This document shows, in pieces, positions 10,209 through 19,489 of a DNA stretch of 64,000 nucleotides (positions are counted from its first letter, which is position 1; each line of letters begins with the position of its first letter). The translations under genes were made by a program, and so were the position numbers. The stretch is from positions 1-64,000 of the forward strand of contig JBIKWB010000016.1 in the NCBI GenBank assembly GCA_044356555.1, given 5' to 3'. Source of the stretch: Tous-C4FEB sp044356555 (GTDB taxonomy: Bacteria > Verrucomicrobiota > Verrucomicrobiia > Opitutales > Opitutaceae). The notes under the pieces are model-generated. The model did no database searches. It was not told where the DNA came from and was given only the letters and a program-made list of their open reading frames with translations.

Positions 10209-11921
10209 ATGATCGCCACCGCCAAACCCGACCTCGTAACCGTCAACATCGACGGCAAAGAGATCGCCGTGCCCAAAGGCACCAATGTGATCGAGGCTGC
10301 GCGTCTCGTAAACGTCGATGTGCCGCATTACTGCTACCACCCGAAGCTCACGATCGTCGGCAATTGCCGGATGTGTCTGATCGAAATGGGCATGCCGGCG
10401 GTCGATCCCGCGACCAAGGCTCCGATCATGGATCCGGCCACGGGCAAGCAGAAGATCAACTGGATCCCGCGCCCCCAGATCGGTTGCGGCACCAATGTCT
10501 CGCCCGGCCTGCACGTGCGTACGACCACGCCGATGGTGAAGGATGCGCGCGAGGGCGTGATGGAATTCCTCCTCATCAATCACCCGTTGGACTGCCCGAT
10601 CTGCGACCAAGCCGGCGAATGCAAGTTGCAGGAGCAGGCTACCGGCTACGGCCGCGGCTATTCGCGCTTCATTGAGGACAAAAACGTAAAGCCCAAGCGC
10701 ACCCAGCTCGGGCCGCGCGTTACCCTTGATGACGAGCGCTGCATCCTTTGTTCGCGTTGCATTCGTTTTTCCAAGGAAATCGCGAAGGACGACGTCCTCG
10801 GCTTCGTGGACCGCGGCAGTTATTCGACGCTCACCTGTTTTCCGGGTAAGAAACTCGAAAACAACTACTCCCTGAATACGGTGGACATCTGCCCGGTGGG
10901 CGCGCTCACGAGCACCGATTTCCGTTTCAAGATGCGCGTCTGGTTTCTCAAGCAGACCAACGCGATCGACACCGAATCCTCCGTCGGCGCCAACACGGTC
11001 GTGTGGTCGCGCGAGGGCACGATTTACCGCATCACGCCGCGCCGTAACGACGAGGTGAACGACACTTGGATGGCCGACTCAGGCCGGGTCCTGTTCAAGG
11101 CGGTTCAAGCGCCCGACCGCCTCTCGGCCGTCAAAATCAACGGCACCGACAGCGCGTTCGACATCGCGATCAACGCCGCTGCCGAGCTCTTTAAGGCCAA
11201 TGCCGGAGCCGTCGCCGTGGTCGGCTCGGGCCGCAGCACCGTGGAGGAGCAGTTCCTGACCAAGCAGCTCGCGACCGCGCTCAAGGCTTCGACTCACCTC
11301 GTGAGTCGGGTCGGGGAGGGCGACAAGCTTCTCGTTTCCGCCGACCGCAATCCCAACGTGCGCGGCGCGCTCGTCACCGGCCTAATCAGCACGTTGCCCG
11401 GGGTGAAATTAGTCGACCTCGGCGCTCAGATTGACGCCGGGAAAGTAAAGGTGGTCGTGACCGTGGGAGAAGACCTCGCCGCCGCCGGCCTCAACCCCGG
11501 CCAGCTTGCAAAGATTTCCGTGATCGTGCTGGGCACTCATGCGAAGTCGACGGATGGCGGACTCCAGATCGTATTCCCGACGCTCACCGCTTTTGAAAAG
11601 AGCGGCACGTTTGTGAATCAGCAGTTCCGCATTCAAAAATTCCTCAAAGCCGTCCCGCCTATGGCCGGCGCCACGGATGATCTGGTTGTGCTCGCGAAAC
11701 TTGTCGGCGCCGCCGGCGGCGCGACGCTCCCGACCGAGGTTAACGCGCTATGGAAGACTATCGCGGCTGCGGTTCCTGCGCTGGCGACCACGACATTCGC
11801 CAATTTGCCGGAGACGGGCCAGTTGCTCGATGCGACCCCGTTTTCGGCGTTGCCCTTCGTCGAGGGTGAGACCCTTCACTACAAACCAGCGCAACCCGTG
11901 GTTGCCGCCGCGAACGCCTGA
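10209..11921 (+). CDS. nuoG: NADH-quinone oxidoreductase subunit G, short form
   Basis: NuoG is the largest iron-sulfur subunit of the peripheral arm. The N-terminal ferredoxin-like part is complete: HYCYHPKLTIVGNCRMC for the 2Fe-2S cluster, DCPICDQAGECKLQ, and RCILCSRCIRFSKEI with DICPVGALT for the 4Fe-4S clusters. After about residue 260 comes a molybdopterin-oxidoreductase-like domain that is poorly conserved and short. At 570 aa the protein is well below the 680-910 aa of many NuoG proteins. The reading frame is clean, so this looks like a natural short form. It begins 14 bases after nuoF. Confidence 0.93.
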   Translation: MIATAKPDLVTVNIDGKEIAVPKGTNVIEAARLVNVDVPHYCYHPKLTIVGNCRMCLIEMGMPAVDPATKAPIMDPATGKQKINWIPRPQIGCGTNVSPGLHVRTTTPMVKDAREGVMEFLLINHPLDCPICDQAGECKLQEQATGYGRGYSRFIEDKNVKPKRTQLGPRVTLDDERCILCSRCIRFSKEIAKDDVLGFVDRGSYSTLTCFPGKKLENNYSLNTVDICPVGALTSTDFRFKMRVWFLKQTNAIDTESSVGANTVVWSREGTIYRITPRRNDEVNDTWMADSGRVLFKAVQAPDRLSAVKINGTDSAFDIAINAAAELFKANAGAVAVVGSGRSTVEEQFLTKQLATALKASTHLVSRVGEGDKLLVSADRNPNVRGALVTGLISTLPGVKLVDLGAQIDAGKVKVVVTVGEDLAAAGLNPGQLAKISVIVLGTHAKSTDGGLQIVFPTLTAFEKSGTFVNQQFRIQKFLKAVPPMAGATDDLVVLAKLVGAAGGATLPTEVNALWKTIAAAVPALATTTFANLPETGQLLDATPFSALPFVEGETLHYKPAQPVVAAANA

Positions 11922-11935
11922 TTTAACGCGCCGCC

Positions 11936-13096
11936 ATGTTCGACTTCTATTTTGAGATCCCGCTGGTAATCCGGCTGTTTTTGCAAGGGCTCGCGGTGAT
12001 TATGGTCATCTTTCCGATCGCCGGCGCGTGCTCGATGGCCGAGCGCAAGGTCGCGGCTTGGATTCAGGATCGGCCCGGCCCCAACCGCGCCGTCGTGCCG
12101 TGGGTCGCTTGGATTCCTTTTTTGGGGACCTTTCTGCAACGTCTCGGCATTTTCCACGTCATGGCCGACGGCGGGAAGATGTTGTTCAAGGAAGACTCGT
12201 TGCCGGGCCACGTGAACAAGTTCTATTTCGTGCTCGCTCCGATTGTCGCGATGATCCCGGCGCTCACGACCGTAGTCGTGGTGCCGTTTGGCGCTTATCT
12301 AGATGCCGCCGGCAAGATCATCCCGATCGGTCTTGCGCCGCTCGACGTCGGCATTCTCGCGGTGTTCGCCGTCTCCTCGCTTGGCGTGTATTCAATGATT
12401 CTCGCCGGCTGGGCCTCGAATTCGAAATACCCGTTTCTCGGCAGCGTGCGCGCTTCCGCCCAGCTCATTTCCTACGAGCTTTCGATGGCGCTCTCCGTGC
12501 TCCCGGTTTTTCTCTGGGTCAATGCGCCGGGCATGGAAGCGACGATGGGTTTTGGTCGCGTCGTTGAGTTCCAGAGCCAACCCGGCTTCTTCGGCGGAAT
12601 GTGGTTCGGTTTCCTGATGCCGCTCTCGGCCTTCATTTTTCTCGTCGCGCTCTTCGCCGAGACGAACCGGCAGCCATTTGACACGGTGGAATCCGAATCC
12701 GACCTCGTTGGCAGTTTCCACACCGAATACGGCGCTTTCAAGTGGGGCCTTTTCTTCGTTGCCGAGTATTCGCACATGATCGTCGGCTCCGGCGTGTTCA
12801 TGCTGTTGTTCGGCGGCGGTTGGAATCCGCTGCCCTGGGTGCCGCTCGCGGACTTGGTCGGCTGGCTTACCCAAATCACTCCGTTGGCCTCGCATCCGCT
12901 CTTCGTGGGCGTGCTCTCGATCTCGATCTTCCTCGGGAAGGTGCTCGCGATGATCTTCTTTTTCATGTGGGTGCGCTGGACGCTTCCGCGTTTCCGCTAC
13001 GACCAAGTGATGAAGATCGGCTGGCAGCGTTTGTTGCCGCTCTCGATCGCCAACCTTCTCTTCTACGCGATCGCCATCGCGTTCATCCAAAAGTAA
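11936..13096 (+). CDS. nuoH: NADH-quinone oxidoreductase subunit H
   Basis: NuoH is the membrane subunit that joins the two arms and forms part of the quinone channel. About eight hydrophobic helices are visible. Conserved loop sequences include MAERKVAAWIQDRPGPNRAV near residue 31 and FAETNRQPFDTVESESDLVG near residue 240. Length (386 aa) is slightly above average because the loop after the first helix is extended. The 14-base gap to nuoG ends in GCGCCGCC before the ATG. Confidence 0.97.
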   Translation: MFDFYFEIPLVIRLFLQGLAVIMVIFPIAGACSMAERKVAAWIQDRPGPNRAVVPWVAWIPFLGTFLQRLGIFHVMADGGKMLFKEDSLPGHVNKFYFVLAPIVAMIPALTTVVVVPFGAYLDAAGKIIPIGLAPLDVGILAVFAVSSLGVYSMILAGWASNSKYPFLGSVRASAQLISYELSMALSVLPVFLWVNAPGMEATMGFGRVVEFQSQPGFFGGMWFGFLMPLSAFIFLVALFAETNRQPFDTVESESDLVGSFHTEYGAFKWGLFFVAEYSHMIVGSGVFMLLFGGGWNPLPWVPLADLVGWLTQITPLASHPLFVGVLSISIFLGKVLAMIFFFMWVRWTLPRFRYDQVMKIGWQRLLPLSIANLLFYAIAIAFIQK

Positions 13097-13115
13097 TCTC
13101 GAACTGTCCCGCGCC

Positions 13116-13658
13116 ATGGCCGTCATCACCGTAGAACGCAAGCCGCTCACTTTTCTCGAGCGCACCTACCTGCCGCAGATCGCGGGCGGGTTGAAGACGA
13201 CCCTCAAGCATCTGGTCGCGCCTAAGAAGACGCTCGAGTATCCAGAGCAGCGCCCTGCGATCCCGACCGGTTATCGTGGTGTCCCCACGCTGGTCATGGA
13301 CCCCAACGGCCGTGAGAAATGCGTGTCCTGCCAGCTCTGCGAATTCGTCTGCCCGCCCAAGGCGATCCGCATCACTCCCGGGGAAATTCCCGCCGATCAG
13401 CCCGACCGTGCGCACGTGGAAAAGGGGCCGAAGGCCTTCGATATCGACATGCTCCGCTGTATTTATTGCGGCCTTTGCCAGGAAGTTTGTCCCGAGGAAG
13501 CGATTTTCCTGCAGAATCAGTTTTCCATGTCGGGCTACTCCCGCGAGGAGATGGTCAACCACAAGGACCGTCTCTACGAGCTCGGTGGCACGTTGCCCGA
13601 TGCGCATTTCAAATGGGATAAAAAGAAAGCCGCCGAGGAACACGGCAACGCCCACTGA
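13116..13658 (+). CDS. nuoI: NADH-quinone oxidoreductase subunit I
   Basis: NuoI is a ferredoxin-type subunit that carries clusters N6a and N6b toward N2. Two CxxCxxCxxxC motifs are complete: C69, C72, C75, C79 (KCVSCQLCEFVCP) and C115, C118, C121, C125 (RCIYCGLCQEVCP). The second is followed by EEAI as in the family. Length is 180 aa. It lies 19 bases after nuoH and 27 before nuoJ. Confidence 0.97.
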   Translation: MAVITVERKPLTFLERTYLPQIAGGLKTTLKHLVAPKKTLEYPEQRPAIPTGYRGVPTLVMDPNGREKCVSCQLCEFVCPPKAIRITPGEIPADQPDRAHVEKGPKAFDIDMLRCIYCGLCQEVCPEEAIFLQNQFSMSGYSREEMVNHKDRLYELGGTLPDAHFKWDKKKAAEEHGNAH

Positions 13659-13685
13659 TCGTTTCCCGCTTCCGACCGACCCGCC

Positions 13686-14201
13686 ATGGCCTCTATTCTC
13701 TTTTTGCTCTTTTCTACCCTCACGGTGCTCTGCGCCGTGGGTGTCGTCGTGAACAAGAACGCCGTCAATGCCGCCGGTTGCCTTCTGCTGTGTCTCGTCG
13801 GCGTCGCCGGGCTTTTTGTCCAACTCGACGCCTACCTCTTGGCTTTCATTTTGCTCCTCGTCTACGCGGGCGCAGTTGTCGCGCTGTTTCTCTTTATCAT
13901 CATGTTGCTGGATGTGCAGGGCCGGCAGTCGTTCGGTTTTAGCGGTATTACTACATTTGCCGGTCTGATGGCCTTCGCCCTTCTCCTCACCGGACTCGGC
14001 ACCATCGCCGTCAAAGGCCACCTCGACGCACCGCGCCTCAACCGGCTCGCGGCCGAGGGCGCAAATCTCAAGCCCTACGCGCAGCAGCTCTTCACCACTT
14101 ATTTGCTGCCGGTGCAGATCATCGGCTTTCTGCTGCTGATCGCGATGCTCGGTGTGATCGTGCTCAGCAAGAAACACGCGACGGAGGAGCCCGCCAAATG
14201 A
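13686..14201 (+). CDS. nuoJ: NADH-quinone oxidoreductase subunit J
   Basis: NuoJ is a small membrane-arm subunit with about five helices. The conserved stretch LLVYAGAVVALFLFIIMLLD, with the pi-bulge helix of the family, is at about residues 58-77. At 171 aa it has a normal length. Its stop codon overlaps the nuoK start as ATGA, so the two are probably translationally coupled. Confidence 0.95.
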   Translation: MASILFLLFSTLTVLCAVGVVVNKNAVNAAGCLLLCLVGVAGLFVQLDAYLLAFILLLVYAGAVVALFLFIIMLLDVQGRQSFGFSGITTFAGLMAFALLLTGLGTIAVKGHLDAPRLNRLAAEGANLKPYAQQLFTTYLLPVQIIGFLLLIAMLGVIVLSKKHATEEPAK

Positions 14202-14506
14202 TGACCGCCAGTCTCAACGAATACGTGATCATCAGCTCGCTGCTGTTTGTGATCGGCTTTTTCGGCGTGCTCCTGCGCCGCAACACGCTCGTGGTCTTCA
14301 TGTGCCTTGAGCTCATGCTAATCGCCTCGACCTTGGCCCTCGTCGCGTTCTCCCGCTTCAACGCCACGATGGACGGCAATATCTTTGTATTCTTCATTCT
14401 GACCGTGGCGGCCGCCGAGGTGGCCGTCGGTCTTGCGATCATCGTCGCGCTCTTCCGCAAGCGCCAGACCGTGCAAATTGACCAGCTTGACTCGCTGAAG
14501 AACTGA
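14198..14506 (+). CDS. nuoK: NADH-quinone oxidoreductase subunit K
   Basis: NuoK is an antiporter-like membrane-arm subunit with three helices. The signature around the two conserved glutamates is visible: MCLELMLIASTLALVAFSR in helix 2 and VAAAEVAVGLAIIVALFRK in helix 3. Length is 102 aa. It starts with two consecutive ATG codons inside the nuoJ end. A GGAGGAG stretch lies about ten bases upstream, one of very few starts in this operon with a Shine-Dalgarno-like sequence. Confidence 0.96.
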   Translation: MMTASLNEYVIISSLLFVIGFFGVLLRRNTLVVFMCLELMLIASTLALVAFSRFNATMDGNIFVFFILTVAAAEVAVGLAIIVALFRKRQTVQIDQLDSLKN

Positions 14507-14517
14507 CGCCGCCCGCC

Positions 14518-16395
14518 ATGACGCCCGTTGCTCTCGCCCTCACCGTTTTGCTCGCGCCACTCGGCTCCGCCGCAGTCATCGCCCTCTTTCTCCGTCGGCA
14601 AGGCACGCTCGCTTCCGCCGTGTCTTTGGCTGCGGCCCTCGCGGTCGCGGTCGCCGGCCTCGGGCTCGCCTTGGGCGGCGACGCCTATCGTTTCAATGCC
14701 TCGGCCGAGTGGCTGAAGCTCGGCAGCTTCTCGCTCTCGCTCGGCTTCAAGTTCGACGACCTCGCGGCGCTGATGCTGAGCATCGTCGGCATCGTCGGCG
14801 TGTGCGTGCATGTGTTTTCCCTCGGCTACATGCATGACGACGAGGCCAAGGCCCGCTACTTCGGCGGTCTTTCGATCTTCATGTTTTCGATGCTCGGCAT
14901 CGTTTTCGCCGACAATCTTTTCATGATGTTTATCTTTTGGGAGCTGGTCGGTTTCAGCTCCTATCTGCTCATCAATCATTGGCACGAACGTCCTGCGCCT
15001 GCGGCCGCTTCGAAGAAGGCCTTTATCGCGAATCGCGTCGGTGACTTTGGTTTTTTGCTCGGCATCGTGATGTGCTACTGGGCCAACCATACGGTAAACT
15101 TGAGCGAGCTCGACGCTCTTGCCGCGAAAGACGGCTTGGTTTTCAGTGCGCTGATCCCGCTGCTTCTTTTTTGTGGTGCGGTCGGTAAATCCGCCCAGCT
15201 CCCGCTCCAGGTCTGGTTGCCCGACGCGATGGAAGGCCCGACCCCTGTTTCGGCCTTGATCCATGCCGCGACCATGGTGGCCGCCGGCATTTACATGCTT
15301 TGCCGGATCAACGTTCTCATGGTGCCCGACGCGCTCACCGTCATCATGTGGACCGGCACCGCCACCGCGCTTTACGCCGCGCTCTGCGCCATCGTGCAGA
15401 GCGACATCAAGAAGATCCTGGCTTACTCCACGCTCTCCCAACTCGGCTACATGGTTGCCGCTTTCGGTCTCGGTTCGCTCGCCGTGGCACATGGCGATCA
15501 CTCGCATATGGTCGCCGCCGGGGTCGGCGCCGCGATGTTCCACCTCACGACCCACGCCTTCTTCAAGGCCCTCATGTTCCTCGGTTCGGGATCTGTGATC
15601 CATGGCTGCCATCACGAACAAGATATTTTCAAGATGGGTGGATTGAAGACGAAGATGCCGCTCACCTTCGCGACGTTCACTCTCGGCGTCCTCGCTATTA
15701 TCGGCTTCCCTTTCCTTGCCGGGTTTTTCTCGAAGGACGCGATTCTTTACCTAGCTTACGCCAAAAACACCCCGGTCTTCGCCCTCTTGGCGCTGACCGC
15801 CGTCCTTACCTCGTTCTACATGGTGCGCCTCTGGAAGATCACATTCCTCGGCGCGCCCCGCTCCGACGCCGCTTCCCACGCCCACGAAGGCGGGCTCACG
15901 CTCACGCTACCGCTCGTGGTCCTCGCGATCTTGTCCGTTTTCGGCGGCTACACGGCGCTCTACCCCAAAGTTTTCTCCGAAGTGTTTGTGCTCATCCCCA
16001 TCGCCCACGGCACCGACCACATGGTCATTTTGATTACCAGCGTCGCCGTCACCGTGATTGGAGCGGCTGCGGCCCTCGTTTTCTACAAATCCGCCGCCAC
16101 CGACTCGCTCGGCGCCAAATCCCCCGGCCTTTTCGGCGCGCTCACGGCCCTGCAGTTTTCCTTCGATCGCGGCTATGATTACTATGTGGCCAAGGTCCAA
16201 CAGCGCTTTGCCCTGTTCCTCAATTTCCTCGAGCAGATTTTCCTCGCCGGCCTCATCGTCCGCGGCCTCGCCGGGATTGTCGGTCTCGTCGGGCTTGGGG
16301 CGCGCGGTCTGCATGTGGGCCGGCTTAACGTCTACCTCTACTGGTTCCTGCTGGGCCTCGTGATCCTCTGGATCTACGCCAACGAGATTTTCTGA
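14518..16395 (+). CDS. nuoL: NADH-quinone oxidoreductase subunit L
   Basis: NuoL is the distal proton-pumping subunit with the long lateral helix. The core shows FIFWELVGFSSYLLINHW, KSAQLPLQVWLPDAMEGPTP and SALIHAATMVAAGIYML, all typical, followed by the DIKKILAYSTLSQLGYM segment. The C-terminal part (about residues 540-625) matches the lateral helix and ends in a further membrane helix. Length (625 aa) is normal. It starts 11 bases after nuoK. Confidence 0.97.
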   Translation: MTPVALALTVLLAPLGSAAVIALFLRRQGTLASAVSLAAALAVAVAGLGLALGGDAYRFNASAEWLKLGSFSLSLGFKFDDLAALMLSIVGIVGVCVHVFSLGYMHDDEAKARYFGGLSIFMFSMLGIVFADNLFMMFIFWELVGFSSYLLINHWHERPAPAAASKKAFIANRVGDFGFLLGIVMCYWANHTVNLSELDALAAKDGLVFSALIPLLLFCGAVGKSAQLPLQVWLPDAMEGPTPVSALIHAATMVAAGIYMLCRINVLMVPDALTVIMWTGTATALYAALCAIVQSDIKKILAYSTLSQLGYMVAAFGLGSLAVAHGDHSHMVAAGVGAAMFHLTTHAFFKALMFLGSGSVIHGCHHEQDIFKMGGLKTKMPLTFATFTLGVLAIIGFPFLAGFFSKDAILYLAYAKNTPVFALLALTAVLTSFYMVRLWKITFLGAPRSDAASHAHEGGLTLTLPLVVLAILSVFGGYTALYPKVFSEVFVLIPIAHGTDHMVILITSVAVTVIGAAAALVFYKSAATDSLGAKSPGLFGALTALQFSFDRGYDYYVAKVQQRFALFLNFLEQIFLAGLIVRGLAGIVGLVGLGARGLHVGRLNVYLYWFLLGLVILWIYANEIF

Positions 16396-16402
16396 TCCCT
16401 CG

Positions 16403-17923
16403 ATGATCAATCTGCCTTTCGATCCTCTCCTCGTCGCCATCCTCGCGCCGCTCGCCGTCGCGCTCGCGATCGCGTGCGGCCTGCCCAAGCGGTTTTCGGT
16501 CAAGCTGGCCTACGTCGGTTTCGGCTTGCCGTTGCTCCTCGCCCTGCACGTGTGGTTTTACTACGCTGCCGTTCCCCAGACGAGTGGTTACGCGTTCCTC
16601 ACGTCCTACTCGACCGGCCTCGACGCCCTCGGGATCGGTCTCAAACTCGGTCTCAACGGCATCTCGCTTCCGCTCTTCGTGCTCGCTGGCATCGTTGGAT
16701 TCGCCGCCGGACTCTATGCCATCCAGTCCGGGGCCGAGCGGCTCAAGATCTACCTGATGCTGCTGCTGGTGATGCAGGGCGGTCTCATGGGCGTGTTCGC
16801 CAGCGTCGATATTTTCTTCTTCTACTTTTTCCATGAGCTCGCGCTCATTCCGACGTTTATCATGGTAGGGATCTGGGGTGGCCGCGACCGCAACTACGCG
16901 GCGATGAAGCTCACGATCTACCTCACTGCGGGCGCCATGTTGTCTCTGGTCGGCTTGATTGCGCTCTACGTGAAGAGCGGGGCGAACAGCTTTGATCTGA
17001 TCGAACTGCGCCGGGTGCTCGCCGCCCAACCGCTGGGCGATACCGTTCAGCAGAATATTTTTGGCCTGCTCGCGCTCGGTTTCGGTATTCTGGTTTCGAT
17101 CTGGCCGCTGCACACGTGGGCACCGCTTGGCTATGGCGCAGCACCCAGCTCGGCCGCGATGCTTCACGCCGGCGTGCTCAAGAAGTTCGGTCTCTACGGT
17201 CTTATCCAAATCGCGCTCCCGCTGTTGCCCGCCGGTCTCGTGCACTGGTCGCACCCCATCGCTTGGTTGGCGGTGATCGGGAACGTTCTGGTGATCGGGT
17301 TTGTCACCATCGCCCAACGGGACCTCAAGCAGATGGTCGGTTACAGCTCCGTGATGCATATGGGCTATGCTTTTCTCGGCATTGCGGCGGGTTCGATGCT
17401 CGGCGTCGGCGGCGTCGTGCTGCTGATGGTCGCCCACGGTCTTTCCGTCGCGCTGATGTTCCTGCTCTCGACCAGCGTCTATCACCGCACCCACACCTTC
17501 GCTCTCGATGAAATGGGCGGACTCGCGCAGAAGGCGCCCGTTCTCGCCGCTCTCTTCGTTGCCGCGACCTTTGCCGGAATCGGTCTTCCCGGATTCGCCA
17601 ACTTCTGGGGCGAACTCACGATCTTCGTCGCGCTCTGGAAATTCTCCCCGCTCATCACCGTGCTCGCCGTCGCCGGCGTCGTGATCTCGGCTATTTACGG
17701 GCTTCGCGCTGCAGCCGCCGTTTTCTTCGGCCCGGTTACCCCGGAGTTCGCCAAAGTAGCGGCCGCAAATCCTGTCACCGATCTCCGGTGGAGCGAGCGT
17801 GTGCCCGCCCTGATTTTGCTCGCTGCGCTGATGTTCGTCGGCTTCTGGCCCAAGTCTCTTTCTACCGCCCTCGACGCCACGCTCGCGCCCGCGTCCGCCG
17901 CCCAGGTCGCCGCCGCAAAGTAA
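16403..17923 (+). CDS. nuoM: NADH-quinone oxidoreductase subunit M
   Basis: NuoM is the middle antiporter-like proton pump of the membrane arm. Family features are FFYFFHELALIPTFIMVGIW with the conserved Glu, FGILVSIWPLHTWAPLGYGA, AMLHAGVLKKFGLYGL and QRDLKQMVGYSSVMHMGYA. About 14 helices fit the 506 aa. It follows nuoL after 7 bases. The C-terminus is a short Ala-rich tail. Confidence 0.97.
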   Translation: MINLPFDPLLVAILAPLAVALAIACGLPKRFSVKLAYVGFGLPLLLALHVWFYYAAVPQTSGYAFLTSYSTGLDALGIGLKLGLNGISLPLFVLAGIVGFAAGLYAIQSGAERLKIYLMLLLVMQGGLMGVFASVDIFFFYFFHELALIPTFIMVGIWGGRDRNYAAMKLTIYLTAGAMLSLVGLIALYVKSGANSFDLIELRRVLAAQPLGDTVQQNIFGLLALGFGILVSIWPLHTWAPLGYGAAPSSAAMLHAGVLKKFGLYGLIQIALPLLPAGLVHWSHPIAWLAVIGNVLVIGFVTIAQRDLKQMVGYSSVMHMGYAFLGIAAGSMLGVGGVVLLMVAHGLSVALMFLLSTSVYHRTHTFALDEMGGLAQKAPVLAALFVAATFAGIGLPGFANFWGELTIFVALWKFSPLITVLAVAGVVISAIYGLRAAAAVFFGPVTPEFAKVAAANPVTDLRWSERVPALILLAALMFVGFWPKSLSTALDATLAPASAAQVAAAK

Positions 17924-17935
17924 CGCTCCTCTGTC

Positions 17936-19447
17936 ATGGACATCACGGTTCTTCAAAATTTCGCCGCGAACAATCTCTGGGGCGCCATCATGCCCGAGAT
18001 CATGTTGGGCGTCCTGGCCCTCGCGCTGCTGGTGATCGAGTTGCTCTTTCCGAAGCAGCAACACCGGATGGTCCCACTCGCCGCGCTCGTCGGTCTGCTC
18101 TGCGTCCTCGGCAACGTCCTCGCCACGTTTCACAATCCGTATGTCGGCACCGAGACCTTCAACGGCCTTCTGCGCCACACGCGTGACGGCCAGATCATGC
18201 GGGTTTTCTTCCTGCTCGCCGCCCTGATGGTCTGCCTGCTCGCCCGCGTTAGTCTCGCCAAGCAGGCCATGCCGCGCGTCGAGTTTTACCACATCGTGCT
18301 CGTCGTCACCGCCGGCATGATGCTGCTGGCGCAATCCAACAACCTCCTCCTGCTCTTCGTCGCCCTCGAGACCGTCACGATCGGGCTCTACATTCTGGTC
18401 AGCTATTACCGCAACAATTCGCTGACCCTGGAGGCCGGTCTCAAATACCTCGTGATGGGCGCACTCAGTTCTTCGCTCCTGCTCTTCGGGATCGTGCTCC
18501 TTTACGGCGTCGCCGGCAACGCCGCGCTCCCCGGCCACACCGCCCAAGCGATGCACTACGGCCAGCTCGCCTCCTTCCTCGCCGCCAATCCCCACAACTT
18601 TCTCGCGAGCATCGGCATCGTCCTCGTCCTATCCGGCGTCGCCTTCAAAATCGGTGCATTCCCGTTCCAGATTTGGGTGCCCGATGTTTATCAGGGTGCG
18701 CCTACTCCCGTGACCGCATTTCTGGCGGTTTCCTCGAAAGCCGTCGGCTTCGCGGTTCTGCTCAGCCTGAGCCTCACCGTGTTTGCCAGCTACGGCTGGC
18801 TGCTGATGCCGGTGCTCACGTTTTTCGCCGGAGCCACCTTGCTCTTCGGCAACATCGCGGCGCTCACGCAGCATAACGTCAAACGTCTCATCGGTCTTTC
18901 CGGTGTTTCCCACGCCGGCTTCTTGCTCCTTGGCGTCGCCGCCGCGAGCCGTGCGCCGATGGCCGTGGGCTCGATTTACTTTTATCTCTTCGCCTACTTG
19001 CTCGCCTCGTTTGCGGTGTTTGGCGTGATGACCCACCTCGCCGGCGCCAACGATACCGATCAAGAGCTCGACCACTACGCCGGCCTCGCAAAAGCCAACC
19101 CGTTCCTCGCCCTCGTGCTCGCGGTCGGTCTCGGCTCGCTGGCGGGTATCCCTCCGTTGGTCGGCTTCATGGGCAAGCTCTTCATCTTCATCTCGGCTTT
19201 CCAGGCCGGTCTTTACGGCCTGATCGCGGTGGCGGTTATCGGCGTGGTGATTTCGATCTATTACTACTTTGGTTGGATCAAGGCGGCCTTCTTCGAAACA
19301 TGGGCGACCTCGCCCGAGGCCCCGGCCAAGCCCGCCCGCACGCCGGTCGATCTGGTGACGGGCATCGCTCTCGGCGCACTCGCCCTCTCGACTGTTGTCC
19401 TCGGTTTCTACCAAGGCCCGCTCGGCGCTTGGCTCACGCCGCGCTGA
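17936..19447 (+). CDS. nuoN: NADH-quinone oxidoreductase subunit N
   Basis: NuoN is the proximal antiporter-like pump and the last gene of the operon. It shows FVALETVTIGLYILVSYYR with the conserved Glu, FKIGAFPFQIWVPDVYQGAP, NVKRLIGLSGVSHAGFLLLG and GIPPLVGFMGKLFIF, all family markers. At 503 aa it has the expected 13-14 helices. The next gene begins only 42 bases later on the same strand with no terminator seen between. Confidence 0.96.
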   Translation: MDITVLQNFAANNLWGAIMPEIMLGVLALALLVIELLFPKQQHRMVPLAALVGLLCVLGNVLATFHNPYVGTETFNGLLRHTRDGQIMRVFFLLAALMVCLLARVSLAKQAMPRVEFYHIVLVVTAGMMLLAQSNNLLLLFVALETVTIGLYILVSYYRNNSLTLEAGLKYLVMGALSSSLLLFGIVLLYGVAGNAALPGHTAQAMHYGQLASFLAANPHNFLASIGIVLVLSGVAFKIGAFPFQIWVPDVYQGAPTPVTAFLAVSSKAVGFAVLLSLSLTVFASYGWLLMPVLTFFAGATLLFGNIAALTQHNVKRLIGLSGVSHAGFLLLGVAAASRAPMAVGSIYFYLFAYLLASFAVFGVMTHLAGANDTDQELDHYAGLAKANPFLALVLAVGLGSLAGIPPLVGFMGKLFIFISAFQAGLYGLIAVAVIGVVISIYYYFGWIKAAFFETWATSPEAPAKPARTPVDLVTGIALGALALSTVVLGFYQGPLGAWLTPR

Positions 19448-19489
19448 TTTCCGCGTGGGGGCGTCGCTCGCCGACACCCGGTTTCGTTC

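Noticed and set aside
14164..15621. A 485-codon minus-strand frame opposite nuoK and nuoL
   Set aside because: It lies antisense to conserved genes and has the same acidic, His-rich composition as other antisense frames. No domain is recognised.
16325..18595. A 756-codon open frame on the minus strand opposite nuoM and nuoN
   Set aside because: It is rich in Glu, Asp, His, Arg and Gly and poor in hydrophobic residues, as expected for the antisense of GC-rich membrane-protein genes. The plus-strand genes are certain.
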